Shown piece after piece: positions 55,183 to 64,000 of a stretch of 64,000 bases of DNA. Under the pieces are notes generated by a model. That model did no database searches, had not been told where the DNA came from, and saw only the letters and a list, made by a program, of their open reading frames with translations. The translations under genes and the position numbers were made by a program. Source of the DNA: Propionibacterium sp. (GTDB lineage Bacteria > Actinomycetota > Actinomycetes > Propionibacteriales > Propionibacteriaceae); the NCBI GenBank assembly GCA_012517405.1, contig JAAYVB010000003.1, positions 1 through 64,000 on the forward strand. Direction: 5' to 3'. Each line of letters starts with the position of its first letter. The stretch's first letter is position 1.

Positions 55183-56478
55183 ATGATGACAAACGCCAAT
55201 CGCCACCGGATGCTCGCATTCTCGCTTGCCGCGGTCGTCACCATCGGGCTGAGCGCCTGCGGCAACGGGTCGAACGATTCTTCTACGCCCGCTGCCTCGA
55301 CGCCCGCAGTCGGGCAGGAGGGTGGTCTCACCGTCGTTGAGGACGGGCTCGATGCGGGTACCGCCGAGAACCTCAACGCGGCCGCCACCGAGTCGTTCGC
55401 AGGAACCAGCGCGCCGGGCGCCGTCATGGCGATCCGGACGCCCGAGGGCACGTGGACCGCGACGATCGGCTACCAGGACTGGAACGAGACGACTCCGATG
55501 ACCGCTGAGGTCCACCAACGAATCGGCAGCGTCACGAAGACCTTCACGGTTACCGCGCTCATGCAGCTTGCGGAGCGCGGCGAGCTGTCGCTCGACGATC
55601 CCATTGAGCAATACGTGCTCGGCATGCCGAACGGCGATGCCACGCTCTACGACCTCGCCACCATGCGAAGCGGCATCCCGTCGTACACCTTCAACACCTC
55701 GTTCCAGGACACCGTGTTCGGCGATCCGAACCACGTCTGGACGCCGCAGGCGCTCGTCGACCTCGTGAAGGGCCTGGAGCCGATGTTCGCCCCGGGAGCC
55801 AAGACCTTCTACTCCAACACGAACACCGTGCTGCTCGGCATGGTCATCGAGCAGGTCGCCGGCAAACCGATCCAGGACGTGATGCAGGAGCAGATCATCA
55901 GGCCTCTCGATCTGAAGGCCACCGAGTTCCCGACGGATGCCGCGTTCCCCGAGCCCCACGCCAGCGGCTATACGACCCAGGGCACCGACGACGGCCTCCC
56001 GGTCGAGGCCACCGACTGGAACCCGTCATGGGGTTGGTCTGCGGGCGCCATGATCTCCGACCTCGACGACCTGCTCGTTTGGGGCAAGGCGCTTGTCACC
56101 GGTGAGGGGCTGCTCTCGCCGGAGTGGCAGGCCAAGCGCATCGACTCGTTCGACTTCGACGTCCCCGTGTACCTTCCCGATGGCTCGGACGGGCCTCAGA
56201 GTCCGTCGCGCGCGTACGGTCTCGGCCTCGGCCTCGCCCTTGGCTGGTACGGCCACACCGGTGAGCTCCCCGGCTACAACACCGTCGTGCAGCACCACCC
56301 TGAGACGGACACGTCGCTCGTGGTGATGGTGAACAGCGACATCGCGTCCGGCGACTGCCCTGCCGGCGCGGCAGTCACGCCCGGCGGGCGCATCACCGGC
56401 CCGTGCGAAGACCCGGCCGTCTACATCGCGAACGCGCTGGCGGACGCCATCGGGCTCCCACTCGTCGGCGGCAACTAG
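55183..56478 (+). CDS. Serine hydrolase lipoprotein, beta-lactamase/DD-peptidase family
   Basis: 431 aa from ATG 55183. A lipoprotein signal peptide (MLAFSLAAVVTIGLSACGNG) has its lipobox Cys in LSAC, so the protein is tethered outside the cell. The catalytic domain shows SVTK (nucleophile Ser and Lys) in RIGSVTKTFTV, YSN as the second motif (KTFYSNTNTVLLGM) and HTG in GHTGELPGYN as the third, as in D-Ala-D-Ala carboxypeptidase R61 and class C-like esterases. Substrate could be peptidoglycan peptides or an ester. It borders the accessory island but looks intact. Confidence 0.85.
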   Translation: MMTNANRHRMLAFSLAAVVTIGLSACGNGSNDSSTPAASTPAVGQEGGLTVVEDGLDAGTAENLNAAATESFAGTSAPGAVMAIRTPEGTWTATIGYQDWNETTPMTAEVHQRIGSVTKTFTVTALMQLAERGELSLDDPIEQYVLGMPNGDATLYDLATMRSGIPSYTFNTSFQDTVFGDPNHVWTPQALVDLVKGLEPMFAPGAKTFYSNTNTVLLGMVIEQVAGKPIQDVMQEQIIRPLDLKATEFPTDAAFPEPHASGYTTQGTDDGLPVEATDWNPSWGWSAGAMISDLDDLLVWGKALVTGEGLLSPEWQAKRIDSFDFDVPVYLPDGSDGPQSPSRAYGLGLGLALGWYGHTGELPGYNTVVQHHPETDTSLVVMVNSDIASGDCPAGAAVTPGGRITGPCEDPAVYIANALADAIGLPLVGGN

Positions 56479-56628
56479 GTCGTGTTTCGAGAGTGGCGGT
56501 GGGTGGGGGCGTGTCGGTCGTGATTGTGGAAGAGGCATCACAATGATGGCAGTTGGGACCGCGGCAGGCGCGAGCGAGCAGGTTTGTCGCGCGCGTCGCA
56601 TGGCATTCCGCCCGTAGTGCGGCCGGCG

Positions 56629-56661
56629 CGCAGGCCCCAGCTGCTGGGTGGGGCCTGCGCC
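56629..56661 (-). terminator. Hairpin terminator downstream of galK
   Basis: GCGCAGGCCCCA (56629-56640) pairs with TGGGGCCTGCGC (56650-56661), a perfect 12-bp stem with a 9-nt loop, 43 bp past the galK stop. It lies between two convergent genes and could serve both. Confidence 0.7.
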
Positions 56662-56703
56662 GCCGGGGGGAAGAGCCCTCTTGGCGAGGGGAGAAGACAC
56701 GGG

Positions 56704-57987
56704 TCAGTCAGCGATGACGACGCCACCGGCGGGGCGGATGTGCAGGATCGCGCAGCTGCCCGCACCGAGCACGGCGTCCATACCGGCACGGAAGTCCTCG
56801 GCTCGATCAACTGGCACGTAGGCCTGGATCGTGCCGGCGAACCCTCCGCCGTGCACGCGGACCGCGCCGCGTCCAGCCAGCAGATGGTCGGCCAGCGCGA
56901 GCGTCACGCCGACGGCCTGCTGGCGCGGATCCGCGGTGCTGAACAGATTCTGCAGTTGCATCGCCGACGAGACGCCTGAGGCCCGGACCAGCTCTAAGAA
57001 GTCGGGGAAGCGTCCCTCGACCAGTGCCGCTGCCTGCTTGGGGACGCGGGCGTTGTCGCCGAAGAAGTGGGCGGCCCGCAGCACCGCACGATCTCCGGTC
57101 GCCGCGCGCACCGCCGGCAGCCCAGCCCAGAAGTCGTCCTCACGAACCTCGCTCAGATACTGCTTGCCGAAATGCCGCGACACGGCGCCCATCTCGTCGG
57201 TGATCGCAGCGTATTCGCTGGTCAGATCGGCATGGTCGGCCCCGGAGTCCACGATGCACAGCACATGCCCGGAGGCGGCCATGTCGAACGCGATCGGCTC
57301 GACGAGCGGATTCGCGGGGTCGGCGAAGTCGATATGCACAACCCCGCCGAGTGAGCTGGCCATCTGATCCATCAGGCCGGATGGCTTGCCGAAGAAGGTG
57401 TTCTCCGCGTACTGCCCGATCTGGGCGAGCTCGACGGGGGAGAGCTCGTCGTTGCAGAAGAGGTGGTTGACGATCACGCCGACAAGAACCTCGTAGGCTG
57501 CCGAGGACGACAGCCCCGACCCCCCGGGCACCTGTGAGGTGATGCAGGCATTGAACCCTCCTACCGCATATCCGCGGTCGGTCACGGCCCGGCACACCCC
57601 GCGTACCAGCGCCGCGGACGTGCCCACCTCAGCGGGATCCGGCTCCAGGGCTGCCGTATCCAGCTCAAGTGCGGGGTAGCCGTCCGAGATGATCCTGATG
57701 GTGGTGGACCCGTTCGGCGCCGCGCAGGCGACCATGTCGAGATTCACCGATCCGGCCAGCACATGGCCGCGCTGATGGTCGGTGTGATTGCCGCCCATCT
57801 CGGTGCGTCCCGGGGCCGAGAAGAGCCCGGCGTCCGCCTCGCCGAAATCGGCCGCGAAACGCTCGATCAGCGCCGCCAACCGCTCGCGCGTCGATGCGAT
57901 CTCCACGCTGTCGGCCGCATAGATCCGCCGGATCTCGGTGTCGAGTTCTCCTCCGGAGAGCCGAGTCTTCAAATCGTCGAGCTTCAC
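56704..57987 (-). CDS. galK: Galactokinase
   Basis: GHMP-superfamily kinase of 427 aa phosphorylating galactose at C1 in the Leloir pathway. GHMP motifs: PGGSGLSSSAAYEV (ATP loop) and VHGGGFAGTIQAY near the C-terminus. The N-terminal sugar-binding motif reads GRTEMGGNHTDHQRG instead of the common GR.NLIGEHTDY.GG, a variant also seen in a distinct clade of bacterial galactokinases. GTG start. No galT or galE is adjacent. The kinase fold is certain; galactose as the substrate is likely. Confidence 0.85.
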   Translation of the reverse strand: MKLDDLKTRLSGGELDTEIRRIYAADSVEIASTRERLAALIERFAADFGEADAGLFSAPGRTEMGGNHTDHQRGHVLAGSVNLDMVACAAPNGSTTIRIISDGYPALELDTAALEPDPAEVGTSAALVRGVCRAVTDRGYAVGGFNACITSQVPGGSGLSSSAAYEVLVGVIVNHLFCNDELSPVELAQIGQYAENTFFGKPSGLMDQMASSLGGVVHIDFADPANPLVEPIAFDMAASGHVLCIVDSGADHADLTSEYAAITDEMGAVSRHFGKQYLSEVREDDFWAGLPAVRAATGDRAVLRAAHFFGDNARVPKQAAALVEGRFPDFLELVRASGVSSAMQLQNLFSTADPRQQAVGVTLALADHLLAGRGAVRVHGGGFAGTIQAYVPVDRAEDFRAGMDAVLGAGSCAILHIRPAGGVVIAD

Positions 57988-58090
57988 GTCGTCCCCTGCC
58001 TCATTGCATGCCCAGGCAGGAGCCTAGTCGACCATCGCCGCCCCAGATCCCGACCCGCGGTTCGTCCTCGATCGGTCTCTGATCAGCCCC

Positions 58091-58642
58091 TCAGGCGGTC
58101 GGCACCGGGTGCGCCAGACCATCTTGACGCACCGCGGTGGGCAACGTCAGCAGGTCCGCGCCGGGCATGAACAGCTTGGCCTCGCGCACCCCCGCGCCCA
58201 GGCAGATCCACTCGCAGTCGGCGACCGCGCCATCGACCCAGACCGGCCAATCCTCCGGCAGCCCGACCGGGGTGATGCCGCCGTAGGCCATGGCGGACGC
58301 CTCGACGGCCTCGTCCATCGGAGCGAACGAGCACTTGCGCACATCGAGGGCCTGCTTGACGAAATGGTTGACGTCCACCCGGTGGGTCGCCAGCACCTGG
58401 CAGGCCACCTTACGCACCTCACCGGAGCGCTTGCCCGTGATCAACACGACATTGGCCGAAATCCCCAACGGCACGTCATAGCGGGCGCACATCGCCTCGG
58501 TGTCGCTGACGGCCGGATCAATCGGAGCCACCAGCGCCTCGGGCAGGTACTGCTGCACCGCGCGAAACGTGGCCGGCGCGAGAAGCTCCGGGTGCTCAAT
58601 GGCGGGCAACGGATCGAGTTGACCGAAAACAGGGTTGTGCAT
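58091..58642 (-). CDS. YbaK/EbsC-type aminoacyl-tRNA editing protein
   Basis: 183 aa from ATG 58642 (MHNPVFGQLDPLPAIEHP). The family core is visible: NVVLITGKRSGEVRKVACQVLATHRVDV, with the catalytic lysine probably in the later KQALDVRKCSFAPMDEAV, and GGITPVGLPEDWPVWVD. These free-standing proteins deacylate mischarged tRNAs such as Cys-tRNA-Pro or Ala-tRNA-Pro. It is divergent from the DUF1461 gene, with 50 bp between starts. Confidence 0.82.
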   Translation of the reverse strand: MHNPVFGQLDPLPAIEHPELLAPATFRAVQQYLPEALVAPIDPAVSDTEAMCARYDVPLGISANVVLITGKRSGEVRKVACQVLATHRVDVNHFVKQALDVRKCSFAPMDEAVEASAMAYGGITPVGLPEDWPVWVDGAVADCEWICLGAGVREAKLFMPGADLLTLPTAVRQDGLAHPVPTA

Positions 58643-58692
58643 GGATTCCAGCCTGCCACGCCCACTCACGCAGTCGCGCTAGTCTCGCCTGC

Positions 58693-59343
58693 ATGAAACG
58701 AGCAGCCAGCGTGCTGGCATCGGTGGCCGTTGCGGGAGCCATCTTGGGCAATTCGGTGACCGCAGTCCTCGCCGCGACGTTCACCTATCCCTGGTTCTCG
58801 GCGGGCCTGGTCAACAACTACGACCTCACTGCGGCCCAGATGCAGGCCAACTACGACCGGGTGGTCCATTACAGCCTCTTCCCCTGGGTGAGCGAACTCC
58901 GGCTCGACACCTTGCCGATGTCCGATTCCGGACGCCAGCACTTCGCCGATGCCAAAGACCTCTTCCAGGTCTTCGTGCAGGCGGGGCTGATCTGCCTTGT
59001 CATCGCGCTGGTCCTGGGCATCTGGCTGTGGCGCAGGCATCGTTCGTCCGGGTTCTTGATCGCCGGCGGCATCATCACGCTGGCCTCGCCGCTGCTGATA
59101 GCGATTCCTCTGATGATCAATTTCGACCGGTCGTTCGTGGTCTTTCACGAACTGTTCTTCGACAACGATCTGTGGATTTTCGACCCGCGCACCGACCCCA
59201 TCATCAATTACCTGCCGGAATCACTGTTCATGCGCAATGCGTTCGCGATTCTGGTGCTCATGATCGTGCTCAGCGTCGCCGTGATCATCTGGGGACGATG
59301 GGCCGGCCGCCGCGCGGCGCGGGCCCGGCTCAGTGCTGAATGA
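58693..59343 (+). CDS. DUF1461 (TIGR01906-type) integral membrane protein
   Basis: 216 aa with about four membrane segments: the N-terminal helix, LICLVIALVLGIWLW, GFLIAGGIITLASPLLIAIP and FAILVLMIVLSVAVIIWG. Between the first two is a large extracellular loop (NYDRVVHYSLFPW), and the motif FHELFFDNDLWIFDP near 150 is the family hallmark. Function is unknown. The end overlaps the convergent next gene by 14 bp. Confidence 0.85.
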   Translation: MKRAASVLASVAVAGAILGNSVTAVLAATFTYPWFSAGLVNNYDLTAAQMQANYDRVVHYSLFPWVSELRLDTLPMSDSGRQHFADAKDLFQVFVQAGLICLVIALVLGIWLWRRHRSSGFLIAGGIITLASPLLIAIPLMINFDRSFVVFHELFFDNDLWIFDPRTDPIINYLPESLFMRNAFAILVLMIVLSVAVIIWGRWAGRRAARARLSAE

Positions 59344-60139
59344 TCTCGGTCCGCAAACTCACCTGATCACGTAGCGCGGCCGTCTCTTGCTCGCTGGTCG
59401 TCATCACATACAGCCCGATCGTCAGGTCTTCGGCGGGCAGATAGGTGACATCGATCTGCGCAGCCATCCGACAGGCCGGATACTGCTGGTCGGCGGCCGG
59501 GGGTGTCCCGAACTGCAGATACGAGGCCAAGAACCCATCGGGGGTGTGCTCGGGGCAGTTCGTCAACACCGCTGCCTGGTAACTCGTCCAATCACGGCCG
59601 GCGAACGACACCGACGCGGCGTCCGAGCTCAGTACATCGAACTGGCTCTCGGCAAAACCCAGGCCCAGCGCGGGCAGCGCAAACCCGCGCTGATCGAACT
59701 CCGCGACCCGCGTGACCTCGGCATCGGTCAGCTCCCGCCCCAGACCCTGCACGTAATAGGCGCCGACATAGGCGCCGTGCAACGGATCGTCCGGATCGAA
59801 GATCGCGCTGTATCCGCGCCACGGTTCGAAATCGGCGAAGGTGAAATCGACCGTGAACCGCACGTCGGAGCCCAGCCAGGCAGACATTGCCGAATCCGCG
59901 TTGAATGTGATCATCCGGGGATACAGGCCGGTGCCGGCCAGCGGCATCTCGGCTCGGACCCCGGCATCGTGAGGCACCGAATCGCGCTCGTAGACCTGGT
60001 CGTAGCCAGCCATCAGCGCCAGCGATCGCCAGCGGGCAAACCACGGGTTGAATGCCAGATTGGCCAGCAGCACCAGCACAACAGCAACGGCCACCAGCCA
60101 TCGGCGGCGCCGACGGCGTGGTGGCCGCTGGGGGCTCAT
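59330..60139 (-). CDS. Membrane-anchored extracytoplasmic protein, unknown
   Basis: 269 aa with a very basic N-terminus (PRRRRRRW) and one signal-anchor helix (LVAVAVVLVLLANLAF). The extracellular part has two cysteines, one in VLTNCPEH and one in QQYPACRM, probably forming a disulfide. I do not recognise the family. It starts 24 bp after the stop of map and may be cotranscribed with it. No catalytic motif is visible. Confidence 0.65.
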   Translation of the reverse strand: MSPQRPPRRRRRRWLVAVAVVLVLLANLAFNPWFARWRSLALMAGYDQVYERDSVPHDAGVRAEMPLAGTGLYPRMITFNADSAMSAWLGSDVRFTVDFTFADFEPWRGYSAIFDPDDPLHGAYVGAYYVQGLGRELTDAEVTRVAEFDQRGFALPALGLGFAESQFDVLSSDAASVSFAGRDWTSYQAAVLTNCPEHTPDGFLASYLQFGTPPAADQQYPACRMAAQIDVTYLPAEDLTIGLYVMTTSEQETAALRDQVSLRTEIIQH

Positions 60140-60163
60140 CTCGATCGCCCGGGGTGCTCGGAA

Positions 60164-61066
60164 TCAGTTGGTGACGCTCTGCGGAACCTTGCCGCCGAGG
60201 ATCAGCTCGCCGCTGCTCGGCACGGTGAGGATCTCCGTGCCGGTGTCGGTGACCACCAGGGTCTGCTCGAACTGTGCGCACCAGGAGCCGTCCTGAGTCA
60301 CCACGGTCCAGCCGTCGTCCCACTGCTTGGTGCGGGCGCTGCCCAGTGTCAGCATCGGCTCGATCGTGAAGGTCATCCCGGGCTCCATGATCGTGTTCAG
60401 CATCGGCTCGTCGTAGTGCAGCACGATCAGCCCCGAATGAAACGCGGTGTGCACACCATGACCGGTGTACTCGCGCACCACTCCGTACCCGAAACGCTTG
60501 GCGTAGGCCTGAATGACTCGGCCGATCACCGACAGCGGACGCCCGGGCTTGACCGCCTTGATGCCCCGGTACATCGCCTCCCGGGTGCGTTCGGTGAGCA
60601 GCCGGGCCTCGTCGGAGACCTCGCCCACGAAGAATGTTGCGCAGTTGTCGCCGTGCACGCCATTGATATACGAGGTCGAGTCGATCTTGACCAGATCGCC
60701 CTCCTCGAGCGGCCGGCCGTCCGGGATGCCGTGGCAGATGACCTCGTTGACCGAAGTGCAGATGCTCTTCGGATATCCGCGGTAGTTCAGGGACGCCGGG
60801 TAGGCGCCGTGGTCGCACAGGTACTCATGAGCGACCGCATCCAGATGATCAGTGGTCACCCCGGGACGGATCTCCGCGGCGGCGACCAGGATCGAATCGG
60901 CGGCGATCCGGCCGGCGAGCCGCATCGCTTCGATGACCTCCGGGGTCTGCACGTGAGAACCGTGGTACTGCTCAGCCGCCATCACCCCGGCATACGGGGG
61001 TTTCGGCACGCTGGCAGGAACGTGACGCATCGGGCTGATCGGGTACGGTCTGATTGGTTGACTCAC
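60164..61066 (-). CDS. map: Methionine aminopeptidase, type I
   Basis: Removes the initiator methionine from nascent proteins. 300 aa, including an N-terminal extension of about 45 residues with a proline-rich KPPYAG segment, as in actinobacterial MetAP1c. Metal ligands: two Asp in [17 protein letters not shown], His in [14 protein letters not shown], Glu in TIEPM and Glu in AQFEQTLVV. Complete and of normal length. Confidence 0.94.
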   Translation of the reverse strand: MSQPIRPYPISPMRHVPASVPKPPYAGVMAAEQYHGSHVQTPEVIEAMRLAGRIAADSILVAAAEIRPGVTTDHLDAVAHEYLCDHGAYPASLNYRGYPKSICTSVNEVICHGIPDGRPLEEGDLVKIDSTSYINGVHGDNCATFFVGEVSDEARLLTERTREAMYRGIKAVKPGRPLSVIGRVIQAYAKRFGYGVVREYTGHGVHTAFHSGLIVLHYDEPMLNTIMEPGMTFTIEPMLTLGSARTKQWDDGWTVVTQDGSWCAQFEQTLVVTDTGTEILTVPSSGELILGGKVPQSVTN

Positions 61067-61101
61067 CTAGCCGATTCTAGGCGCCCCGGTAACTGCCCGG
61101 C

Positions 61102-61974
61102 TCAGTCGACCCTGAGCGAGGCGATGCAGTCGTCCACGAGCCGTTGGCGGGCATCGTCACCGATGGTCACCGAGGAGAAGAAAATGCCCATCCGGTTGGC
61201 CTGGCCGATGTCCACGACATAGATGTCGACCACATCGCCCTCGATCTCGGGCATATCCGGTGATGCGATACGTACCTCGGAGCGCATATGCCAGGCGGAG
61301 TGTCCGCTGATGGTCGTCGCTTCGTCGACCAGGTCGATTCGTTCGGTGAAGTTCAGGTAGTAGCCCGACGATGCGTAGCATTCCATCGATTGCCGGGCAG
61401 AGATCTGAGGGCTGTCGAAGCCATCCTCGTAATTCAATTGACCGACTGCGACATTGCTCATCCAGCCGGTGCGCACGAAATCTTCCTGGGTATGCAGATC
61501 GGAGACCCACTGCAGATACATGGAGTAGTCGTCCCACCCGGCGATTCGTTGCACCGAGATGCCGCCCCCGCGCAGCCGGCCGTCATTGCTCTGCCTGGTC
61601 TGGTCCTTGTTCGCCGTGATCGGGCAGTCGATGGTGCTCGCGGCCGTGGTTGGCGGCGGTGTCGGCGATGAGGTCTCATCCCAGCCACTGACCGTCGGGG
61701 TGGACGAGTTGGTGTCCTCCGGCACGTTGCCCCCGAATCCGCCGGTCCGGTTGCCGAAGACGAACCAGGCGATGATCAGCACCGTGACCACCGCGATTGC
61801 GCCGATGATCAGGAATGTCCGGTCACGACCCGAGGAGCGTCCGCCGTCCCCGCCGGTGCTCGGAGCCGGGTCGGAAGGATTGGCCGTCGTCTCGTTGGAC
61901 CAAGCCGAGCCGTTCCAGTAGCGGAAGCGGCCCTGACCGCCAGCGGGATCGGGGTACCAACCAGGCATAGACAT
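61102..61974 (-). CDS. DUF2510 domain membrane protein with extracellular domain
   Basis: 290 aa. It opens with the DUF2510 motif PGWYPDPAGGQGRFRYWNG, a short domain nearly confined to actinobacteria. A membrane helix follows at about 55-75 (FLIIGAIAVVTVLIIAWFVF), then a Ser/Thr/Pro linker (SSPTPPPTTAAST) and an extracellular domain of about 170 aa that I do not recognise. The stop is 35 bp upstream of map on the same strand, so they may form an operon. Confidence 0.75.
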   Translation of the reverse strand: MSMPGWYPDPAGGQGRFRYWNGSAWSNETTANPSDPAPSTGGDGGRSSGRDRTFLIIGAIAVVTVLIIAWFVFGNRTGGFGGNVPEDTNSSTPTVSGWDETSSPTPPPTTAASTIDCPITANKDQTRQSNDGRLRGGGISVQRIAGWDDYSMYLQWVSDLHTQEDFVRTGWMSNVAVGQLNYEDGFDSPQISARQSMECYASSGYYLNFTERIDLVDEATTISGHSAWHMRSEVRIASPDMPEIEGDVVDIYVVDIGQANRMGIFFSSVTIGDDARQRLVDDCIASLRVD

Positions 61975-62090
61975 GCCATGCAGTCTATGTGGATCTCGGA
62001 ACGTGATTGTCGTGACAACCGCACGATCGTGTTGCCGTCTCCAGTCGGCTCCTCGCGCGATCTGGCACGGATGCTGGCAGACTTAAGGCT

Positions 62091-63425
62091 ATGGATCGTC
62101 AGACCGAGTTCGTTCTGCGCGCTGTCGAGGAGCGCAACGTCAAGTTCATCCGCCTCTGGTTCACCGACGTGCTCGGTTACCTCAAGTCAGTCGCCATCGC
62201 CCCTGCCGAACTCGAAGGCGCCTTGGTGGAAGGCATCGGCTTCGACGGCTCGGCGATCGAGGGCTATGCCCGCATCTACGAAGCGGACATGATCGCCCAT
62301 CCCGACCCGGGAACCTTCCAGTTGCTGCCGTGGCGCACCCAGGCGGGTACTGCCCGGATGTTCTGCGACATCTCGATGCCCGACGGATCCCCGGCGATGG
62401 CCGATCCTCGGCACGTCCTCAAGCGCGCGCTCAAGCGCGCCGCCGACATGGGCTTCACGTTCTACACCCACCCCGAGATTGAGTTCTTCCTGCTCCGCAC
62501 CCCGCTGCAGCCCGGTGTCGAGCCGATCGCTTTGGACACCGGCGGCTACTTCGACCACAACACCATGGACGAGGGCACCGACTTCCGTCGCGATGCCATC
62601 AACATCCTCGAGCAGATGGGTATCTCGGTCGAGTTCAGCCATCACGAGGCGGCCCCCGGTCAGCACGAAATCGATCTGCGGTACGCGGACGCGCTGGCGA
62701 TGGCCGACAACATCATGACCTTCAAGGTGGTGCTGAAAGAGGTCGCCATCGCCCAGGGCATCCGGGCGTCCTTCATGCCGAAGCCGTTCACCGACCATGC
62801 GGGTTCGGGCATGCACACCCATATGAGCCTGTTCGAAGGCGACCAGAACGCCTTCTACGACGCCACCGACGAACTCCGGATGAGCAAGATCGGCAAGCAC
62901 TTCATCGCCGGACTGCTGGCGCACGCGGCCGAGATCACCGCGGTGACCAATCAGTGGGTGAACTCCTACAAGCGGCTCGCCTGGGGCGGTGAGGCTCCCA
63001 GCTATGTGTGCTGGGGACGCAACAACCGGTCGGCGCTGGTCCGGGTCCCGCTGTTCAAGCCCGACAAGGCCAGCTCCGCCCGTGTCGAGTACCGGGCCAT
63101 GGACTCGGCCTGCAATCCCTATCTCGCCTACGCGCTGCTGCTGAACGCCGGTCTGGACGGAATCGAGAAGGAGTTGCCGCTGCCACGCGAGGCCGAGGAC
63201 GATGTCTGGTCGCTCTCCGAGCGTGAGCACGCTGCGCTGGGCATCGCCTCTCTGCCACGCAATCTGGAGGGTGCTGTCGAGCTCATGGAGTCCAGCGAAC
63301 TGGTCGCCGAGACCCTCGGCGAACACGTCTTCGACTTCTTCTTGCGCAACAAGCGGGCCGAATTCGACTCCTACCGCCGCGAGGTCACTCCCTGGGAACT
63401 GAGGACGCTGCTGCCGAAGCTGTGA
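62091..63425 (+). CDS. glnA: Glutamine synthetase, type I (GlnA2-like)
   Basis: ATP-dependent ligation of ammonia to glutamate. 444 aa. Motifs: GIGFDGSAIEGYARIYEADM (N-terminal beta-grasp and first metal Glu), HHEAAPGQHEIDLRY, PKPFTDHAGSGMHTHMSLF (ATP site) and NNRSALVRVPLF. No adenylylation signature of the NLYDLP type is seen near the C-terminus, and the length is below that of GlnA1, so it belongs to the GlnA2-like, non-adenylylated group common in actinobacteria. Convergent with the last gene, with 2 bp between stops. Confidence 0.93.
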   Translation: MDRQTEFVLRAVEERNVKFIRLWFTDVLGYLKSVAIAPAELEGALVEGIGFDGSAIEGYARIYEADMIAHPDPGTFQLLPWRTQAGTARMFCDISMPDGSPAMADPRHVLKRALKRAADMGFTFYTHPEIEFFLLRTPLQPGVEPIALDTGGYFDHNTMDEGTDFRRDAINILEQMGISVEFSHHEAAPGQHEIDLRYADALAMADNIMTFKVVLKEVAIAQGIRASFMPKPFTDHAGSGMHTHMSLFEGDQNAFYDATDELRMSKIGKHFIAGLLAHAAEITAVTNQWVNSYKRLAWGGEAPSYVCWGRNNRSALVRVPLFKPDKASSARVEYRAMDSACNPYLAYALLLNAGLDGIEKELPLPREAEDDVWSLSEREHAALGIASLPRNLEGAVELMESSELVAETLGEHVFDFFLRNKRAEFDSYRREVTPWELRTLLPKL

Positions 63426-63427
63426 GT

Positions 63428-63997
63428 TCAGCGGATCTTGACGATCGGGAACATCCTGGCCGTCTCTCCGGCGTGCACGCCGGAGAAGGTCAGGGTGCCA
63501 CTGGCCGCGGCGCGTTGCCAGCTCTGTCGTCCGGTCGCCAGTTCCCAGAAGGTCTCGGGCGCGAACTCCACCACATTCGGTGGTGTGCCGCGAGTGTGTG
63601 ATGGCCCCGCGCTCAGCGCTCCCACCTGGACCGCCGCGTAGGGCGGAATGCGGACCTCGATAGTGCGTCCCGGATAGCGCTCGGTCAGCACCTGGGTAAG
63701 TGCTCGCACCGATTCGGTCATCGCGGCCCGCTCGGCTGTGGCGAGTTCCTCCAGCGCCAGGTCGACCACCATGATGACATTCGCGCGCAGATAGTCGGTC
63801 AGTCGAACCGTGCCGAAGCGGCTAGCCACGGTGTCCGGCAGCGGCAGGCGGCTCAATGCGTCGGACAGTTCGCAGGTCAGCGGTTCCAGTTGGCGTGCCA
63901 GTGTGGCAGCGGTCTCATCGCCCATGATGCCGCTCACCTTCTCGGCGACATCGTCGGCAGCACGCGATCGCTCCAGCAGGTGATCGCTCAACGACAT
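63428..63997 (-). CDS. Sterol-carrier-like protein
   Basis: 189 aa, with ATG at 63997, three bases from the window edge; a longer start outside the window is possible. The C-terminal 110 residues (RIPPYAAVQVGALSAGPSHTR, GTPPNVVEFAPETFWELATG, WQRAAASGTLTFSGVHA) match the actinobacterial sterol carrier family protein, a small SCP2-like or maleylpyruvate-isomerase-like domain. The N-terminal part is helical (ARQLEPLTCELSDAL). Function unknown. Confidence 0.7.
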   Translation of the reverse strand: MSLSDHLLERSRAADDVAEKVSGIMGDETAATLARQLEPLTCELSDALSRLPLPDTVASRFGTVRLTDYLRANVIMVVDLALEELATAERAAMTESVRALTQVLTERYPGRTIEVRIPPYAAVQVGALSAGPSHTRGTPPNVVEFAPETFWELATGRQSWQRAAASGTLTFSGVHAGETARMFPIVKIR

Positions 63998-64000
63998 CGG

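Overview
The window is high-GC actinobacterial chromosome. Several features point to Actinomycetota: a DUF3117 micro-protein, a short GlgA/GlgM-type glycosyltransferase divergent from glgC, an FdxA-DapC pair with the succinylase DAP route, a GlnA2-type glutamine synthetase, a DUF2510 protein and a class A RNase P RNA. A Propionibacteriales-like host is my inference; no rRNA or marker phylogeny is available here.

Region 1 (1-17.7 kb) is a complete type I-E CRISPR-Cas locus, all read on the minus strand: cas3, cse1, cse2, cas7e, cas5e, cas6e, cas1, cas2, a 54-bp leader, then a very large array. By walking every unit I count 137 repeats and 136 spacers (139-8477). The distal end of the array is cut by the end of an IS3-family element (1-110). 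A promoter (TTGACA, 17 bp, TACCTT) sits directly upstream of cas3. About 40-240 bp further upstream is a cluster of decayed CRISPR repeats in the same orientation as the array. It could be a relic array or a small Cas-regulating RNA, and it is the most interesting signal in the window.

Region 2 (17.8-25.3 kb) is a catabolic block on the minus strand: an APC permease, a class III aminotransferase, gamma-aminobutyraldehyde dehydrogenase and GABA transaminase form an operon suited to putrescine to succinate semialdehyde. A PutP-type Na+/solute symporter follows as a separate unit.

Region 3 (25.7-50.7 kb) is core housekeeping sequence: fumC, a VanW protein, fdxA-dapC, dapD, dapE, dapA, glgM/glgC, tatB, a DEAD-box helicase, mrp, an MgtE-N/CBS protein with DUF1003, a CitE-like lyase, a stress protein, pepP, a zinc-ribbon protein, and a marR/ABC exporter pair with a clear operator.

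Region 4 (50.7-55.2 kb) starts with rnpB. Directly after it lies an accessory island: a HIRAN-like protein, a dual-OB-like protein and a DUF488 protein, flanked by gene debris that includes a frameshifted fragment of a thiamine-dependent dehydrogenase alpha subunit.

Region 5 (55.2-64 kb) returns to ordinary genes: a serine-hydrolase lipoprotein, galK, a YbaK-type protein, membrane proteins, map, a DUF2510 protein, glnA and a sterol-carrier-like protein.
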